From Pyrobaculum sp. 3827-6 (GTDB taxonomy: Archaea > Thermoproteota > Thermoprotei > Thermoproteales > Thermoproteaceae), in NCBI RefSeq assembly GCF_025641885.1, contig NZ_JAOTQN010000001.1:1116001-1180000 (forward strand): DNA of 64,000 nt. The letters are read 5' to 3'. Below, one piece after another: positions 8,233 through 16,073 of this stretch (positions within the stretch are counted from its first letter, which is position 1; each line of letters begins with the position of its first letter). The notes below the pieces were generated by a model that was given only the letters and a program-made list of their open reading frames with translations, searched no databases and had not been told where the DNA came from. The translations under genes were made by a program, and so were the position numbers.

Positions 8233-9105
8233 CTACGCAGGGTTGCCGGCGTACCAGCCGCACATTTTGCAATACCTCCCGTCGGTTTCTGCGCCGCATA
8301 CAGGACACGGCATTGCACCTCCACGCGCGTAGGACAAGCCCATGTTGCGGAATAGGTGGTAGAGATACCTCGCGGCGCCTTTTACCGGGATATCTACATG
8401 AACCTCTCTGCCCCGCGCGGCGAGTACGTCGTAGAGTTTCCTGAAGCCGCTACCCACCTCAATTGGGTCTTTCCTCCGGCGCCCCACCCCGCCCAGCGCC
8501 TTCTCGAGCTCAAGGCGCAGTAGGCACTTCCCCACCCCGCATTTTACCTTCTCCTCAAGGGGGATTGACATGAGGAACTCCTCTATCTCGAGAAACGGGG
8601 CTTTTACAGAGACGCCTAGGGCCTTTCCGATGTCAAAACTACAGAAGTACCACCGGCCCCGCATTTGGCGTAGATAGCTGGCCAGCTCGTCAACTTCCTT
8701 TCTCAACATAAAGTCGTAGCCGATGCAGAGCTCGTCCCCGCCGTCCCCCGTACAGACTCTAGAAAAGCCGCGCATCTTGGCCTCCAAGAGGCCGATGTAA
8801 ACAGCGGCGCAGTTCACCACCTCCATGGGGTTAAACACCCGGAGAATTTTCACAACCTCGGCAACTGCCCCCAGCGCCTCCTCCACAGTTACGTATCTCA
8901 CCACTAGAGGCATGCCGAGCGCCTCGGCGGCGGCGACTGCGTACTGGACGTCGCTACCCCCTCCGCCGAGGAGCTGGACGTTTATAAGCAACGGCCTCCC
9001 CGGGGCGTGTACATACGCCACGGCGGTGGAGTCGACGCCCCCGGAGAAGAGAACAGCCTCACACGGCTCCTTCAGTACCACATCCCTCAACCTAGCCAGT
9101 ATCAC
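8233..9105 (-). CDS. Stand-alone asparagine-synthase-type ATP pyrophosphatase with zinc ribbon
   Basis: 290 residues. It has the PP-loop SGGVDST near residue 20 and the asparagine-synthetase signature GDGGDELCIGYD in the middle, but the N-terminal glutaminase domain of AsnB is absent. The C-terminus carries CPVCG and YCKMCG, a probable zinc ribbon. The enzyme would adenylate a carboxylate or carbonyl and use ammonia, or a sulfur or nitrogen donor bound elsewhere. The GTG start lies about 21 nt below a TATATATAAA element. It is divergent from another PP-loop ATPase gene starting at 9175. True substrate unknown; not a canonical asparagine synthetase. Confidence 0.7.
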   Translation of the reverse strand: MILARLRDVVLKEPCEAVLFSGGVDSTAVAYVHAPGRPLLINVQLLGGGGSDVQYAVAAAEALGMPLVVRYVTVEEALGAVAEVVKILRVFNPMEVVNCAAVYIGLLEAKMRGFSRVCTGDGGDELCIGYDFMLRKEVDELASYLRQMRGRWYFCSFDIGKALGVSVKAPFLEIEEFLMSIPLEEKVKCGVGKCLLRLELEKALGGVGRRRKDPIEVGSGFRKLYDVLAARGREVHVDIPVKGAARYLYHLFRNMGLSYARGGAMPCPVCGAETDGRYCKMCGWYAGNPA

Positions 9106-9120
9106 ATCCTGAAAAACTCC

Positions 9121-9130
9121 TATATATAAA
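9121..9130 (-). promoter_or_regulatory. TATA box for the asparagine-synthase-like gene
   Basis: TATATATAAA (reads TTTATATATA on the minus strand) centred about 21 nt upstream of the GTG at 9105. Confidence 0.45.
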
Positions 9131-9143
9131 GGATGTTAAGCCA

Positions 9144-9153
9144 ATATTTAAAA
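9144..9153 (+). promoter_or_regulatory. TATA box for the DPH6-like/cbiS operon
   Basis: ATATTTAAAA centred about 27 nt before the ATG at 9175. It decides the start against the in-frame upstream start at 9133, which lies before this box. Confidence 0.5.
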
Positions 9154-9174
9154 AAGTCTGAAGATCTCGACACG

Positions 9175-9780
9175 ATGAAAATAGCATTCTATTCAGGCGG
9201 CAAGGACAGCGTCTACGCGTATCTTCTGGAAAAGCCGGTGGACCTCCTCTTCTTCTCCATATACAGCTTTCCGCGGCCTTCGCCGCATATCATAAACATA
9301 GGCAAGGCGCTGGAGCTGGCGGCGGCGTTGGGCGTTCCCGTAATAGCGGCGCCGTTGCCCAAGGGCCGGGAATTTAACTACAAGGCGGATTTGCTCAAGA
9401 GGCTGGGCGCCTCCGTCCTGGTAGCCGGCGACCAAGCCGTGGAGGACCACCTGGCCTACATGAAGAAGCTGGCTGACTCCGTTGGGGCGGAGCTCAAGGA
9501 ACCCCTCTGGGGAAGGGACCCGCGGGAGGTTCTCATGGAAGAGGTCAGGCGTATGGATTTCGTAGTGACCGGCGCCTTCCACAGGGAGTTGATATGTAAA
9601 GAGGTCAATGGAGAAAACGTGTTGGAATTCCTAGGGTTGCTGGAGAGGCTTGGGGTTGACCCCATCGGAGAGAGGGGCGAATACCACAGCCAAGTTGTGC
9701 GAGTTGGGGACGTGAGGGTGGAGTACCGTTGCGGCGGTGTGATGGACTTCGGCGGCTACTACATCGCCAAGCTGTTATGA
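9175..9780 (+). CDS. DPH6-like ATP pyrophosphatase (diphthine-ammonia ligase family)
   Basis: 201 residues from the ATG at 9175. PP-loop SGGKDS lies at about residues 7-12, and GERGEYHS near residue 164 matches the conserved GE(N/R)GE(F/Y)H motif of the DPH6/MJ0570 family. DPH6 amidates diphthine on elongation factor 2, the last step of diphthamide formation. Family members also exist with unknown substrates. The stop overlaps the cbiS start by 4 nt (ATGA), so it is first in an operon with cobamide salvage, which is odd for a translation-factor modification enzyme and leaves a corrinoid-related role open. Confidence 0.75.
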   Translation: MKIAFYSGGKDSVYAYLLEKPVDLLFFSIYSFPRPSPHIINIGKALELAAALGVPVIAAPLPKGREFNYKADLLKRLGASVLVAGDQAVEDHLAYMKKLADSVGAELKEPLWGRDPREVLMEEVRRMDFVVTGAFHRELICKEVNGENVLEFLGLLERLGVDPIGERGEYHSQVVRVGDVRVEYRCGGVMDFGGYYIAKLL

Positions 9781-10763
9781 CCGGGGTGAGGGTGGAGGAG
9801 GGCGGGCTCTGGGTCGAGGCGCCGGGTCTCGCCCTGTCCTCGACCGTAGACGGCGGGCTTAGGCGAGTCAAGGGCGCCGTTTTTAGGCAGGTCCGGGGGC
9901 GCGCGACGTGCGGCGAAATGGAGGCCGGGGCTTATCCAGATTACCTAAATTTCTACACAGCGGTTGACGTGGAGAGGCGCCACGCTGTGGTTAGTGGGGG
10001 CTGGGTGGACGTGGTGGCCACAGCTGGTTTAGGCAACACCATCAACGTCTTGGCTGTTCTACGCATCGAGCCCGACGCCAGGGCTTTGGCAGACGCCTTT
10101 AGACTCGCCGCCGAGGCCAAGGCCGTGGCCGCGTGCGACTTGGGGATTAGGCGCGGGGGCCGTAGGGTGGGAGGCGACGTCTCAGACGCCGTGGCTGTCG
10201 TGGCGACGGGCGGGGCGGCCCAGCGCTACGTCGGGCTGGGCACCGATGTGGGGGAGGAGCTATATAGGCTTGTCCGGGAGGCGGTGGTGAAGGCGCTCAG
10301 CGACTTGGGGGTCGACTGGGAGCTTAGGCAGAACCTCGGCGTGGGCTACGGCGACTTGCTAAACGCGGCTATGGAGATATACTCCAGGGCCCCCGTCCCA
10401 GGAGCCGGGGAGGTGGGCAAGGCGGTGAAGGAGATTCTAGACGCCTACCTGGCCGATCCCAATGTCTGGGCTTTTATATACGCCGCGGGGGAGCTAGACG
10501 CCAAGGCCGCGGCTGGTTGCCACCGGGGGCTCACGGCGGAGGAGCACGCGGGGGACAGCAAGAAGATTATTGCCGACGAGGCGCTGGGGGTGGCCCTGGC
10601 CCAGTACATAAACGGGTTTAAGGCTGTGGAGATGATGTACTGGATAGATAGAGAGAAGCCGGGGCCCCTGGCCAGCCTTCCGATGTACGCCGACGACATC
10701 GCCGCCGCCCTCCTCGCCGGGATCCTGTCGAGGCTGTACGACAAGTTGATATACGGAGTTTAG
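9777..10763 (+). CDS. cbiS: CbiS: adenosylcobinamide amidohydrolase fused to alpha-ribazole phosphatase
   Basis: 328 residues. The N-terminal part (to about residue 190) is CbiZ-like, with GNTINVLAVL and GGDVSDAVAVVATG around residues 130-142. The C-terminal part (about 215-328) is CobZ-like, with KIIADEALGVALAQYINGF, then a conserved DREKPG and YADD. In other archaea the same fusion, CbiS, cleaves the side chain of pseudo-cobamides to cobyric acid and removes the 5'-phosphate of alpha-ribazole phosphate or cobalamin phosphate. The start is the ATG at 9777 overlapping the previous stop. It acts with the cobamide cluster at 13.1-18.6 kb. Confidence 0.88.
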   Translation: MTGVRVEEGGLWVEAPGLALSSTVDGGLRRVKGAVFRQVRGRATCGEMEAGAYPDYLNFYTAVDVERRHAVVSGGWVDVVATAGLGNTINVLAVLRIEPDARALADAFRLAAEAKAVAACDLGIRRGGRRVGGDVSDAVAVVATGGAAQRYVGLGTDVGEELYRLVREAVVKALSDLGVDWELRQNLGVGYGDLLNAAMEIYSRAPVPGAGEVGKAVKEILDAYLADPNVWAFIYAAGELDAKAAAGCHRGLTAEEHAGDSKKIIADEALGVALAQYINGFKAVEMMYWIDREKPGPLASLPMYADDIAAALLAGILSRLYDKLIYGV

Positions 10764-10769
10764 TAGAGC

Positions 10770-11216
10770 GTGGATATACCCAGGTCTGTTAAGATACGGG
10801 ACGTTATAAAAGGCGAGATCGCAGACCCGGTCAACGTCGTGTTTGAAATCCCCCTCGAGGAGGTGAAGGCGGTTCTGCAGAGAGACGGCTGGGTAGAAGG
10901 CGTGTTTGAGCACAGAGCGGAGCTTGAGGGGAGGGAGCCGATATACACGGCGGCGAGGGACGTCGTGTGGATTTTTGTGAGGTTTCATATACGCCTCTGG
11001 CCCCACGGCGGCGTCTACCTCGGCAACGTCCACCTAGACGTCACGGAGGCCCTGGGCCACGTCGGTGAGCACAACGTGGGCCGTACCTACGTCGCTGGTC
11101 TCTACGCCCTTGCTGGCTACTGTGTAGAGGTCGTGCAACTAGGCCCCACGGAGAAGTTCGACGGCGCCGCCGTGAAGGTATTTAAATGTGGAAAGGAGGA
11201 GAGGCGTGAAGTTTAG
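10770..11216 (+). CDS. LssY_C-like domain protein
   Basis: 148 residues from a GTG 6 nt after cbiS. The pattern DPVNVVFEIPLEEVKAVL, then DGW, VRFHIRLWPHGG and VYLGNVHLD resembles the LssY C-terminal domain, which in other proteins follows a PAP2/DedA membrane part; no membrane helix is present here. Function unknown. It is third in the DPH6-like/cbiS operon and overlaps the next gene. The assignment is by motif order only. Confidence 0.5.
   Translation: MDIPRSVKIRDVIKGEIADPVNVVFEIPLEEVKAVLQRDGWVEGVFEHRAELEGREPIYTAARDVVWIFVRFHIRLWPHGGVYLGNVHLDVTEALGHVGEHNVGRTYVAGLYALAGYCVEVVQLGPTEKFDGAAVKVFKCGKEERREV
11192..11200 (+). promoter_or_regulatory. Shine-Dalgarno deciding the start at 11206
   Basis: AAGGAGGAG, five nt before the GTG. 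It is internal to the operon, where leadered translation is expected. Confidence 0.55.
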
Positions 11217-11508
11217 AATTCTCCTCGCGAGGAACATCCTCGAGGACGCGGGGGAGAAGGCGGTTTCAATAAAGATGCCCAACGGCGACGTGGTTATCAT
11301 CACCGAATACGGCGACTTGATCAAAGTGACGAGAGACGGCGTCTACAAGCCCCGGTGGGAGAGGATACAGGCAGATCCAGCCTTCTACAAACCCCTCTTC
11401 CCAGAGGAGGAGGTGGAGAAAGACCGCGCGAAGATACGGAGAGGCGACAAGCTAATAGCGAAGACTGGCCCGCTGGAAATAGAACTGGGGCAACTAGTCG
11501 AGTATTAA
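11206..11508 (+). CDS. Small conserved-looking protein, fourth gene of the cbiS operon
   Basis: 100 residues from the GTG at 11206, chosen because a strong Shine-Dalgarno (AAGGAGGAG, 11192-11200) lies 5 nt before it. A GTG at 11188 would place that motif inside the gene. The sequence is basic and mixed alpha/beta, with no recognised motif (KMPNGDVVIITEYGDLIKV, later EEEVEKDRAKIRRGDKLI). It overlaps the LssY-like gene by 11 nt. I do not recognise the family. Confidence 0.6.
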   Translation: MKFRILLARNILEDAGEKAVSIKMPNGDVVIITEYGDLIKVTRDGVYKPRWERIQADPAFYKPLFPEEEVEKDRAKIRRGDKLIAKTGPLEIELGQLVEY

Positions 11509-11581
11509 CCCCGCGCTTCACTTAGAACAATTTTGGCAGATAAGCGACATAAAAGACGAAGGTTTCATAGGTATGATTCTT

Positions 11582-12079
11582 TTATTCCGCTGGGCCAGAG
11601 ATCCGTGGATTTGTAGCAGTGTCTGCGGTTACCACAATAACTTCTCCGTATCTAGAGGCTTTGAGAGCTATTGAAAAAATCTCCAAATCGTCGCCAGTTA
11701 CCCCTCTAGTAATCTCTGTCAACGTCCTATCATCTTCGCCGATTATACTGGCGGCGCTTCTAGCCAGTATGTGCAGTTTTAACCCAACCCCACTCGTCAA
11801 CGGCATGTCTCTACATATCCACGATTTTGCCCGCGCGATGTTTAGAATAACGTCTATAGTCCTCACGAGTGATGATTGGAGCTTGGGTAGAGGGTGGCGA
11901 TGACTACGGAGCAGAGGTATGACTTTTGTTCTCAACGTCTTGAGATACTTCGCGGAAACAAACCACGTGGACTCGAGGGATGGTAGCTTGTTCCCTATCA
12001 GCTCTATGGCCCGTTTCTCCTCCCTAGGCTTGTCTCCGCAGGGGATAAGCGCCGAGTGATCTAGAACCAGGTGAAACAT
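11582..12079 (-). CDS. PIN-like nuclease paired with AAA ATPase
   Basis: 165 residues. The start LVLDHSALIP gives the first PIN aspartate (D7). Near the C-terminus GDDLEIFSIALKA (D130, D131) and VVTADT (D153) match the third and fourth acidic positions of PIN domains. The middle is longer than in VapC toxins. The gene begins at the very next base after the ATPase gene ends (12080), so the two are almost certainly co-translated. This suggests an ATPase-controlled RNA or DNA nuclease, possibly defence. No antitoxin-like gene is next to it. Confidence 0.6.
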   Translation of the reverse strand: MFHLVLDHSALIPCGDKPREEKRAIELIGNKLPSLESTWFVSAKYLKTLRTKVIPLLRSHRHPLPKLQSSLVRTIDVILNIARAKSWICRDMPLTSGVGLKLHILARSAASIIGEDDRTLTEITRGVTGDDLEIFSIALKASRYGEVIVVTADTATNPRISGPAE

Positions 12080-13111
12080 TTAGAATATCTGTGACACTAC
12101 CTCCAGGGCGCCTGGCAATTCTTCAAAAGTCCCATCTTCATAAACTTCAATTTTCTTAACTCTTGTCCATGGCGCCTCTTGGCTCCTTTCCAGATAGTAG
12201 AGAGCTATATCACCTGTACTGAGCCTACCTGTTTCGACCTCCTTAGCGATGGCGTTTAGAATGACGTCGCTATGTGTAGTTATGACTAGAGTTATTCTCT
12301 TCTCTACGGCCTTTTCTAGATCTTTTACCATCTCTATTAGGAGGAGGGGGTTTTTGTGGGCCTCAGGCTCCTCGATAACTAGAAGGCTGTCTTTCCGCGC
12401 CTTTTCTATATACATTTTAACAAGTGACAAATCTACTGCGCCGTCAGGAGCCCGCTCTATTGGCAACCTATGCTCTACAAAAGGATCCCGATATTTAAGG
12501 TCTGCAAGAAGGGGGAATAGAAGCGATATGTTTTCAGTTAGTACCCCCGCCTCTCTTCCCAAGTCGTAGTGATGGGGAGATGTACCGACGCCGTAGAGGC
12601 TAAAGAAATCCTCAATGAAAAAGTAGGTGGGCGGTATCCCAGCTAATAAATCTCGATAATTTTCAAGAAGAATCAGCGCCATGATCTGACGACTCGCACT
12701 ACCAACTCTATGCGCCGTTAATACGCGCCTACTTAATATTTTTGTGAGAAAGTATAAACTCTTTATCAATGCTATTCTCTGCGAGGGTAGCAGGTAGGCG
12801 CGGCTCCAGGGGCTCCTCTGCGGCATCTTAACGCCGTCTACTGTGGCTACAAATCTCGACTCGCCGACCACTATCTCGACAGGGTAAAACTTCTCACCTG
12901 ATACCTGCCTTACCAATTCTTTGAATGGAGCGCCGTAGAGCCGCCGCGCCACCTTGTTAACGTCTCTCCACTCTGATATCTTGGCAAGGAAGTAAGCGGC
13001 ATACGCCAGGCTAGACTTCCCGCTGGCGTTTTTCCCAATGAAGATGGTAATGGGCCTTAGGTCGAGCCTCGCCTCTTCTATACACCGCCAGTTCCTCACA
13101 TACAACTCCAC
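12080..13111 (-). CDS. AAA/SMC-like ATPase (AAA_21/OLD-type)
   Basis: 343 residues. Walker A GKNASGKSS at residues 26-34 directly follows an ABC/SMC-like N-terminal strand (MELYVRNWRCIEEARLDL). Walker B LLVIEEPEAH sits near residues 243-252 and a histidine switch ITTHSDVI about 28 residues later. This is the compact OLD/AAA_21 type found in many defence and DNA-repair modules, without the TOPRIM nuclease of OLD. The downstream PIN gene abuts it, so nuclease activity is probably supplied in trans. There is no sign of a DNA methylase or reverse transcriptase nearby. Confidence 0.75.
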   Translation of the reverse strand: MELYVRNWRCIEEARLDLRPITIFIGKNASGKSSLAYAAYFLAKISEWRDVNKVARRLYGAPFKELVRQVSGEKFYPVEIVVGESRFVATVDGVKMPQRSPWSRAYLLPSQRIALIKSLYFLTKILSRRVLTAHRVGSASRQIMALILLENYRDLLAGIPPTYFFIEDFFSLYGVGTSPHHYDLGREAGVLTENISLLFPLLADLKYRDPFVEHRLPIERAPDGAVDLSLVKMYIEKARKDSLLVIEEPEAHKNPLLLIEMVKDLEKAVEKRITLVITTHSDVILNAIAKEVETGRLSTGDIALYYLERSQEAPWTRVKKIEVYEDGTFEELPGALEVVSQIF

Positions 13112-13146
13112 GTCTATGACGCAGGTGTGGTATATATGTCTTTGAA

Positions 13147-13608
13147 CTACCAGTCCAGCCCCTTTACGGCTACCCGGCGGTTGTAGTAGTGCTTTGTGGG
13201 CTGAATCGTGGATATCAAGTCGGCGGCCTCCTCAGCCTCGGGCCAGAGGTAGTTCCCGGTTATGACGACGTGGGGCTTAAGCGTTGCCAGCTTCTTGACG
13301 TAGCTAGGCTCTATGAAGCCCTGCCTCACGGCGTAGTTAAACTCGTCTAGTATGACCAAGTCGTAGCTGTCGGCCACTTCAAGCACGCTCTCCACCAAGG
13401 CGAGGGGCGATCCGAAGTCGCTGAGGTACGCCACGTCCACGCCCAGCCTCCGCAAAGCCTTGTACTCCCCCACCTCCTCCCCCATGTAATAGGGAGTCTT
13501 CATAACAAAAGCCGCGAGAACCCTCATGCCGTGGCCCCAAGCCCTCAGCAACGTCCCAAGCGCAGCCGTGGTCTTGCCCTTTCCGCCCCCCGTATACACC
13601 AGCAACAC
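13147..13608 (-). CDS. cobA: Cob(I)yrinic acid a,c-diamide adenosyltransferase, CobA/BtuR type
   Basis: 153 residues from the GTG at 13608. P-loop GGGKGKTTA is at residues 7-15, VILDEFNYAV (Walker B region of CobA) near the middle, and VVITGN follows. CobA adenosylates the cobalt of corrinoids and is needed before side-chain attachment. A longer in-frame extension reaches 13797, but it would overlap most of the upstream gene's end and shows no family motif; the GTG lies 31 nt after that gene. Same strand and order as the CobY fusion, so probably one operon. Confidence 0.85.
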   Translation of the reverse strand: MLLVYTGGGKGKTTAALGTLLRAWGHGMRVLAAFVMKTPYYMGEEVGEYKALRRLGVDVAYLSDFGSPLALVESVLEVADSYDLVILDEFNYAVRQGFIEPSYVKKLATLKPHVVITGNYLWPEAEEAADLISTIQPTKHYYNRRVAVKGLDW

Positions 13609-13639
13609 AGAAATGCCCCGATCCGTAAATAAAATAACA

Positions 13640-14485
13640 TTACGTAATTTGCGCCGCCCGCCTGCGGAGCTCGGCCACCGGCACCTCAATGGTGGGTATT
13701 TCCGAGATGTGCCTCCCGCGGTATGTGTGCCAGGTGGTCTTGGGCGGGTACACCGCACCCCTGGCCGCTCTGTCCAACACCTCACCCTTGTCCACATTTA
13801 CGTCAACGACCGCATAGTCGAAGAGTAGAACGGGGGCCGGGAGGCGGGCCCTCTTAAGGAAGCGGTGGCGGTGGTGGCCGTCCAGTATCACGCCAGATCG
13901 GTAGTCCACGGCGATGGGCCTAACGACCTCGTAGACCCTATCCTCAAGCACGTCTTCATGCGGCCTCAGCCGCTCCGGGTCGATGTAGAGGGGATAGGCC
14001 GCTGGACACAGCTCCTCGGCCTCGGCCAGGTCCTCGGCGGTATCCACATCAACAAGGCGGCCGACCTCCACGGAGGTCCACCTCTCCAAGTCTGTGTTGG
14101 GTATGTAGGACAGGCCTACGGGCTCCCCCCGCGACAGCGCTGTGGTGAATATCTTCTCCCGCAGGAGCGCCTCGACGTGGGCTGGGGTCAGATTGGCGAT
14201 GTCGCACGCCGCGACCACTACGGGGGCTAGCTGGACAACGTGGAGCACGTCCCTCTCGTAGCCAAGCCCCGGGGTGGCAATTACTTGGAGCCCCCATTTC
14301 TCAGCCGCTTCTATAACCTCGCTGTGTCTCGTCGTCGTCGCGACATAGATCTTGTCCGCGACCTGCGCCAGCGCCCCCGCCACTCGAAATAACAGGGGGA
14401 CGCCGCAGACGGGCGCCAGACACTTCTGAGGGTTTCCGAAGCGGCTCCCCCTCCCCCCTGCCATAATCACTGCTGAAATGTTCAT
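13640..14485 (-). CDS. cobY: CobY-like guanylyltransferase fused to a ParB/SerK-like domain
   Basis: 281 residues from the ATG at 14485. The N-terminal part (about 1-160) is a nucleotidyltransferase with MAGGRGSRFG and a distal VDVDTAEDL, as in archaeal CobY, which transfers GMP to adenosylcobinamide phosphate. CobY proteins are about 200 residues. The extra C-terminal part has RPHEDVLEDRVYEV, VILDGHHRHRFLK (DGHHR at 202-206) and LFDYAVVDV, the pattern of ParB/sulfiredoxin-fold amino-acid kinases such as archaeal SerK. Because the divergent neighbour is CobD, which needs L-threonine phosphate, I infer this domain is an L-threonine kinase. Starts further upstream (to 14539) would run into the cobD gene. 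Confidence 0.72.
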   Translation of the reverse strand: MNISAVIMAGGRGSRFGNPQKCLAPVCGVPLLFRVAGALAQVADKIYVATTTRHSEVIEAAEKWGLQVIATPGLGYERDVLHVVQLAPVVVAACDIANLTPAHVEALLREKIFTTALSRGEPVGLSYIPNTDLERWTSVEVGRLVDVDTAEDLAEAEELCPAAYPLYIDPERLRPHEDVLEDRVYEVVRPIAVDYRSGVILDGHHRHRFLKRARLPAPVLLFDYAVVDVNVDKGEVLDRAARGAVYPPKTTWHTYRGRHISEIPTIEVPVAELRRRAAQIT

Positions 14486-14533
14486 AATAGGGAGAAAGGT
14501 CCAATAGATAAAAATAGAGACAAACCGCTTGAC

Positions 14534-15439
14534 GTGCACGGCGGCTCCACATGGGCTGAGGAGGCGCCTCTGGACTTCTCCGACAACTCAAACCCCATCG
14601 GGCCGCCTGCGGGGTTTTGGGAGGCGCTGAGGGAAGCAGTGGAGAGGGGTGTTCACCGGAGGTTTCCGGCCCACCTCGCCGAGGAGACCCTGTCGCAGTA
14701 CGAGGGACTTCCTGTGATCCTCTTCAACGGGGCTACCGAGGCGCTTCTCTACGCCCTGCTGGAGCTGAGGCCTAGGAGGGTGCTCACGGTCTGGCCCACA
14801 TACGGCGACTACCAAAGAGTTGCAGAGTTGCTGGGGGTGCCCCTCCGCCAGGTGCCGCCCTGGGGCCTCAAGTCGGCGGGGGGCGGCGATGTGGTGATAC
14901 TCTGCAACCCCAACAACCCAACCGGCGCCTACCTCCCGCGGGACTGGGTGGTGGACACGGCTAGGAGGCTTGAGGCGAGGGGGGCGCGCCTCCTTGTAGA
15001 CGAGTCGTTTATCGACTTCGCCAGAGGCGAGTCCGCCGCGCCTGACGTCGCCGTGGTTAAGTCATACGGCAAATTCCTAGCGGCGCCGGGGCTGAGGGTG
15101 GGGGCGCTGTTGTTTAAGCCGTCCCGTCCCCCGCCGTGGCGAATAAACAGCTTTGCTGACTACGCCCTCTGGAGGCTGGGCCCAGAGGCTCTGCGCAGAC
15201 ATAGAGAAAAGACGCTGGAGTACCTAGCCGAGGAGAAGCCGAGAATTGTAGAGAAGCTGAGGAGGTGCGCCCCGGTGGCCCCGAGCTGGGTGCACTTCCA
15301 CATAGTGTTCTCCGACCCCCCGCCTGGCGTAAAAGTGAGGCCCCTCTGGGACAAGGGGGTGAGGGGCTTCCGCTTCTCTCTAAGAACGCCCGCTGAAAAC
15401 AACGTGTTGGTACACGCCGTCTGCCGCCATGTGCGTTAG
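14534..15439 (+). CDS. cobD: L-threonine-O-3-phosphate decarboxylase (CobD)
   Basis: 301 residues from a GTG. The N-terminus HGGSTW, then LDFSDNSNPIGPP, is the CobD/histidinol-phosphate-aminotransferase-like signature. CNPNNPTGAYLP and LVDESFIDF are fold-type I PLP motifs, and the PLP lysine is K180 in SYGKFLAAPGLR. It makes (R)-1-amino-2-propanol phosphate, the linker of the nucleotide loop. It is shorter than bacterial CobD (about 360). It is divergent from the CobY fusion with 48 nt between starts, and overlaps cobS by 11 nt. Confidence 0.87.
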   Translation: MHGGSTWAEEAPLDFSDNSNPIGPPAGFWEALREAVERGVHRRFPAHLAEETLSQYEGLPVILFNGATEALLYALLELRPRRVLTVWPTYGDYQRVAELLGVPLRQVPPWGLKSAGGGDVVILCNPNNPTGAYLPRDWVVDTARRLEARGARLLVDESFIDFARGESAAPDVAVVKSYGKFLAAPGLRVGALLFKPSRPPPWRINSFADYALWRLGPEALRRHREKTLEYLAEEKPRIVEKLRRCAPVAPSWVHFHIVFSDPPPGVKVRPLWDKGVRGFRFSLRTPAENNVLVHAVCRHVR

Positions 15440-16073
15440 AGATCTGCTCAGCTTCTTTACAATACTCCCCCTCGGCGGGCGGGGCCTCGGCTTCTCCTGC
15501 CTCTGGGCTCTGCCCTACCTAGGGGCGGCTGTGGTGGGCGGCGCGGGGGCCTTTGTGTACTACCTCACGGGCGACGGGAGGGTTGCCTACTTCGCCTTGT
15601 TGGCGGCGACGGGGCTGAACCACGTAGACGGCCTCGCAGACGTTGCAGACGCCTTGATGGTGAGGGACCGCGGAAGGGCGCGTGCCGTGTTGGAGGATCC
15701 CCACAGAGGCGCCGCCGCCGTCTTTGCCGTGTCGGCGGCGGTCTTGCTGGGCGCCTCGGCGCATGTAGACGGCTGGTGGGACTACATACTGGCGGATTCC
15801 TACTCCAAGGCGCTGACCGTAGTAGCCGCAACCTTCTCCAAGCCGTTTAAGCCGGGGCTCGGGGCGGAGTTCATAACTCACGCCAGGCGGCAGTGGCCCG
15901 CGGCGCTACCCGCGCTAGCCCTCGCCGCCTGGCTAAACCCCCGGGCATTCGCAGTTGCCACCGCCGCGGCTCTGCTTCTATACGCCGCGGCCTATAGACA
16001 CCTCGGCGGGGCGAACGGCGACATCTTCGGCTTTCTCCTGGAGATATCCAGGGTGGCGTATCTATACCCGTGA
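15429..16073 (+). CDS. cobS: Adenosylcobalamin-5'-phosphate synthase (CobS)
   Basis: 214 residues, polytopic with about six hydrophobic segments. GLNHVDGLADVADALM holds the conserved Asp-rich motif of CobS, and GGANGDIFG near the C-terminus is the second signature. The enzyme joins adenosyl-GDP-cobinamide to alpha-ribazole (phosphate) in the membrane. It overlaps cobD upstream (11 nt) and cbiB downstream (4 nt), so translation is coupled. Confidence 0.9.
   Translation: MCVRDLLSFFTILPLGGRGLGFSCLWALPYLGAAVVGGAGAFVYYLTGDGRVAYFALLAATGLNHVDGLADVADALMVRDRGRARAVLEDPHRGAAAVFAVSAAVLLGASAHVDGWWDYILADSYSKALTVVAATFSKPFKPGLGAEFITHARRQWPAALPALALAAWLNPRAFAVATAAALLLYAAAYRHLGGANGDIFGFLLEISRVAYLYP

Noticed and set aside
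13609-13797. Longer N-terminus for CobA
   Set aside because: The extension is the opposite reading of the CobY-fusion 3' end, lacks family motifs, and a GTG right before the P-loop fits better.
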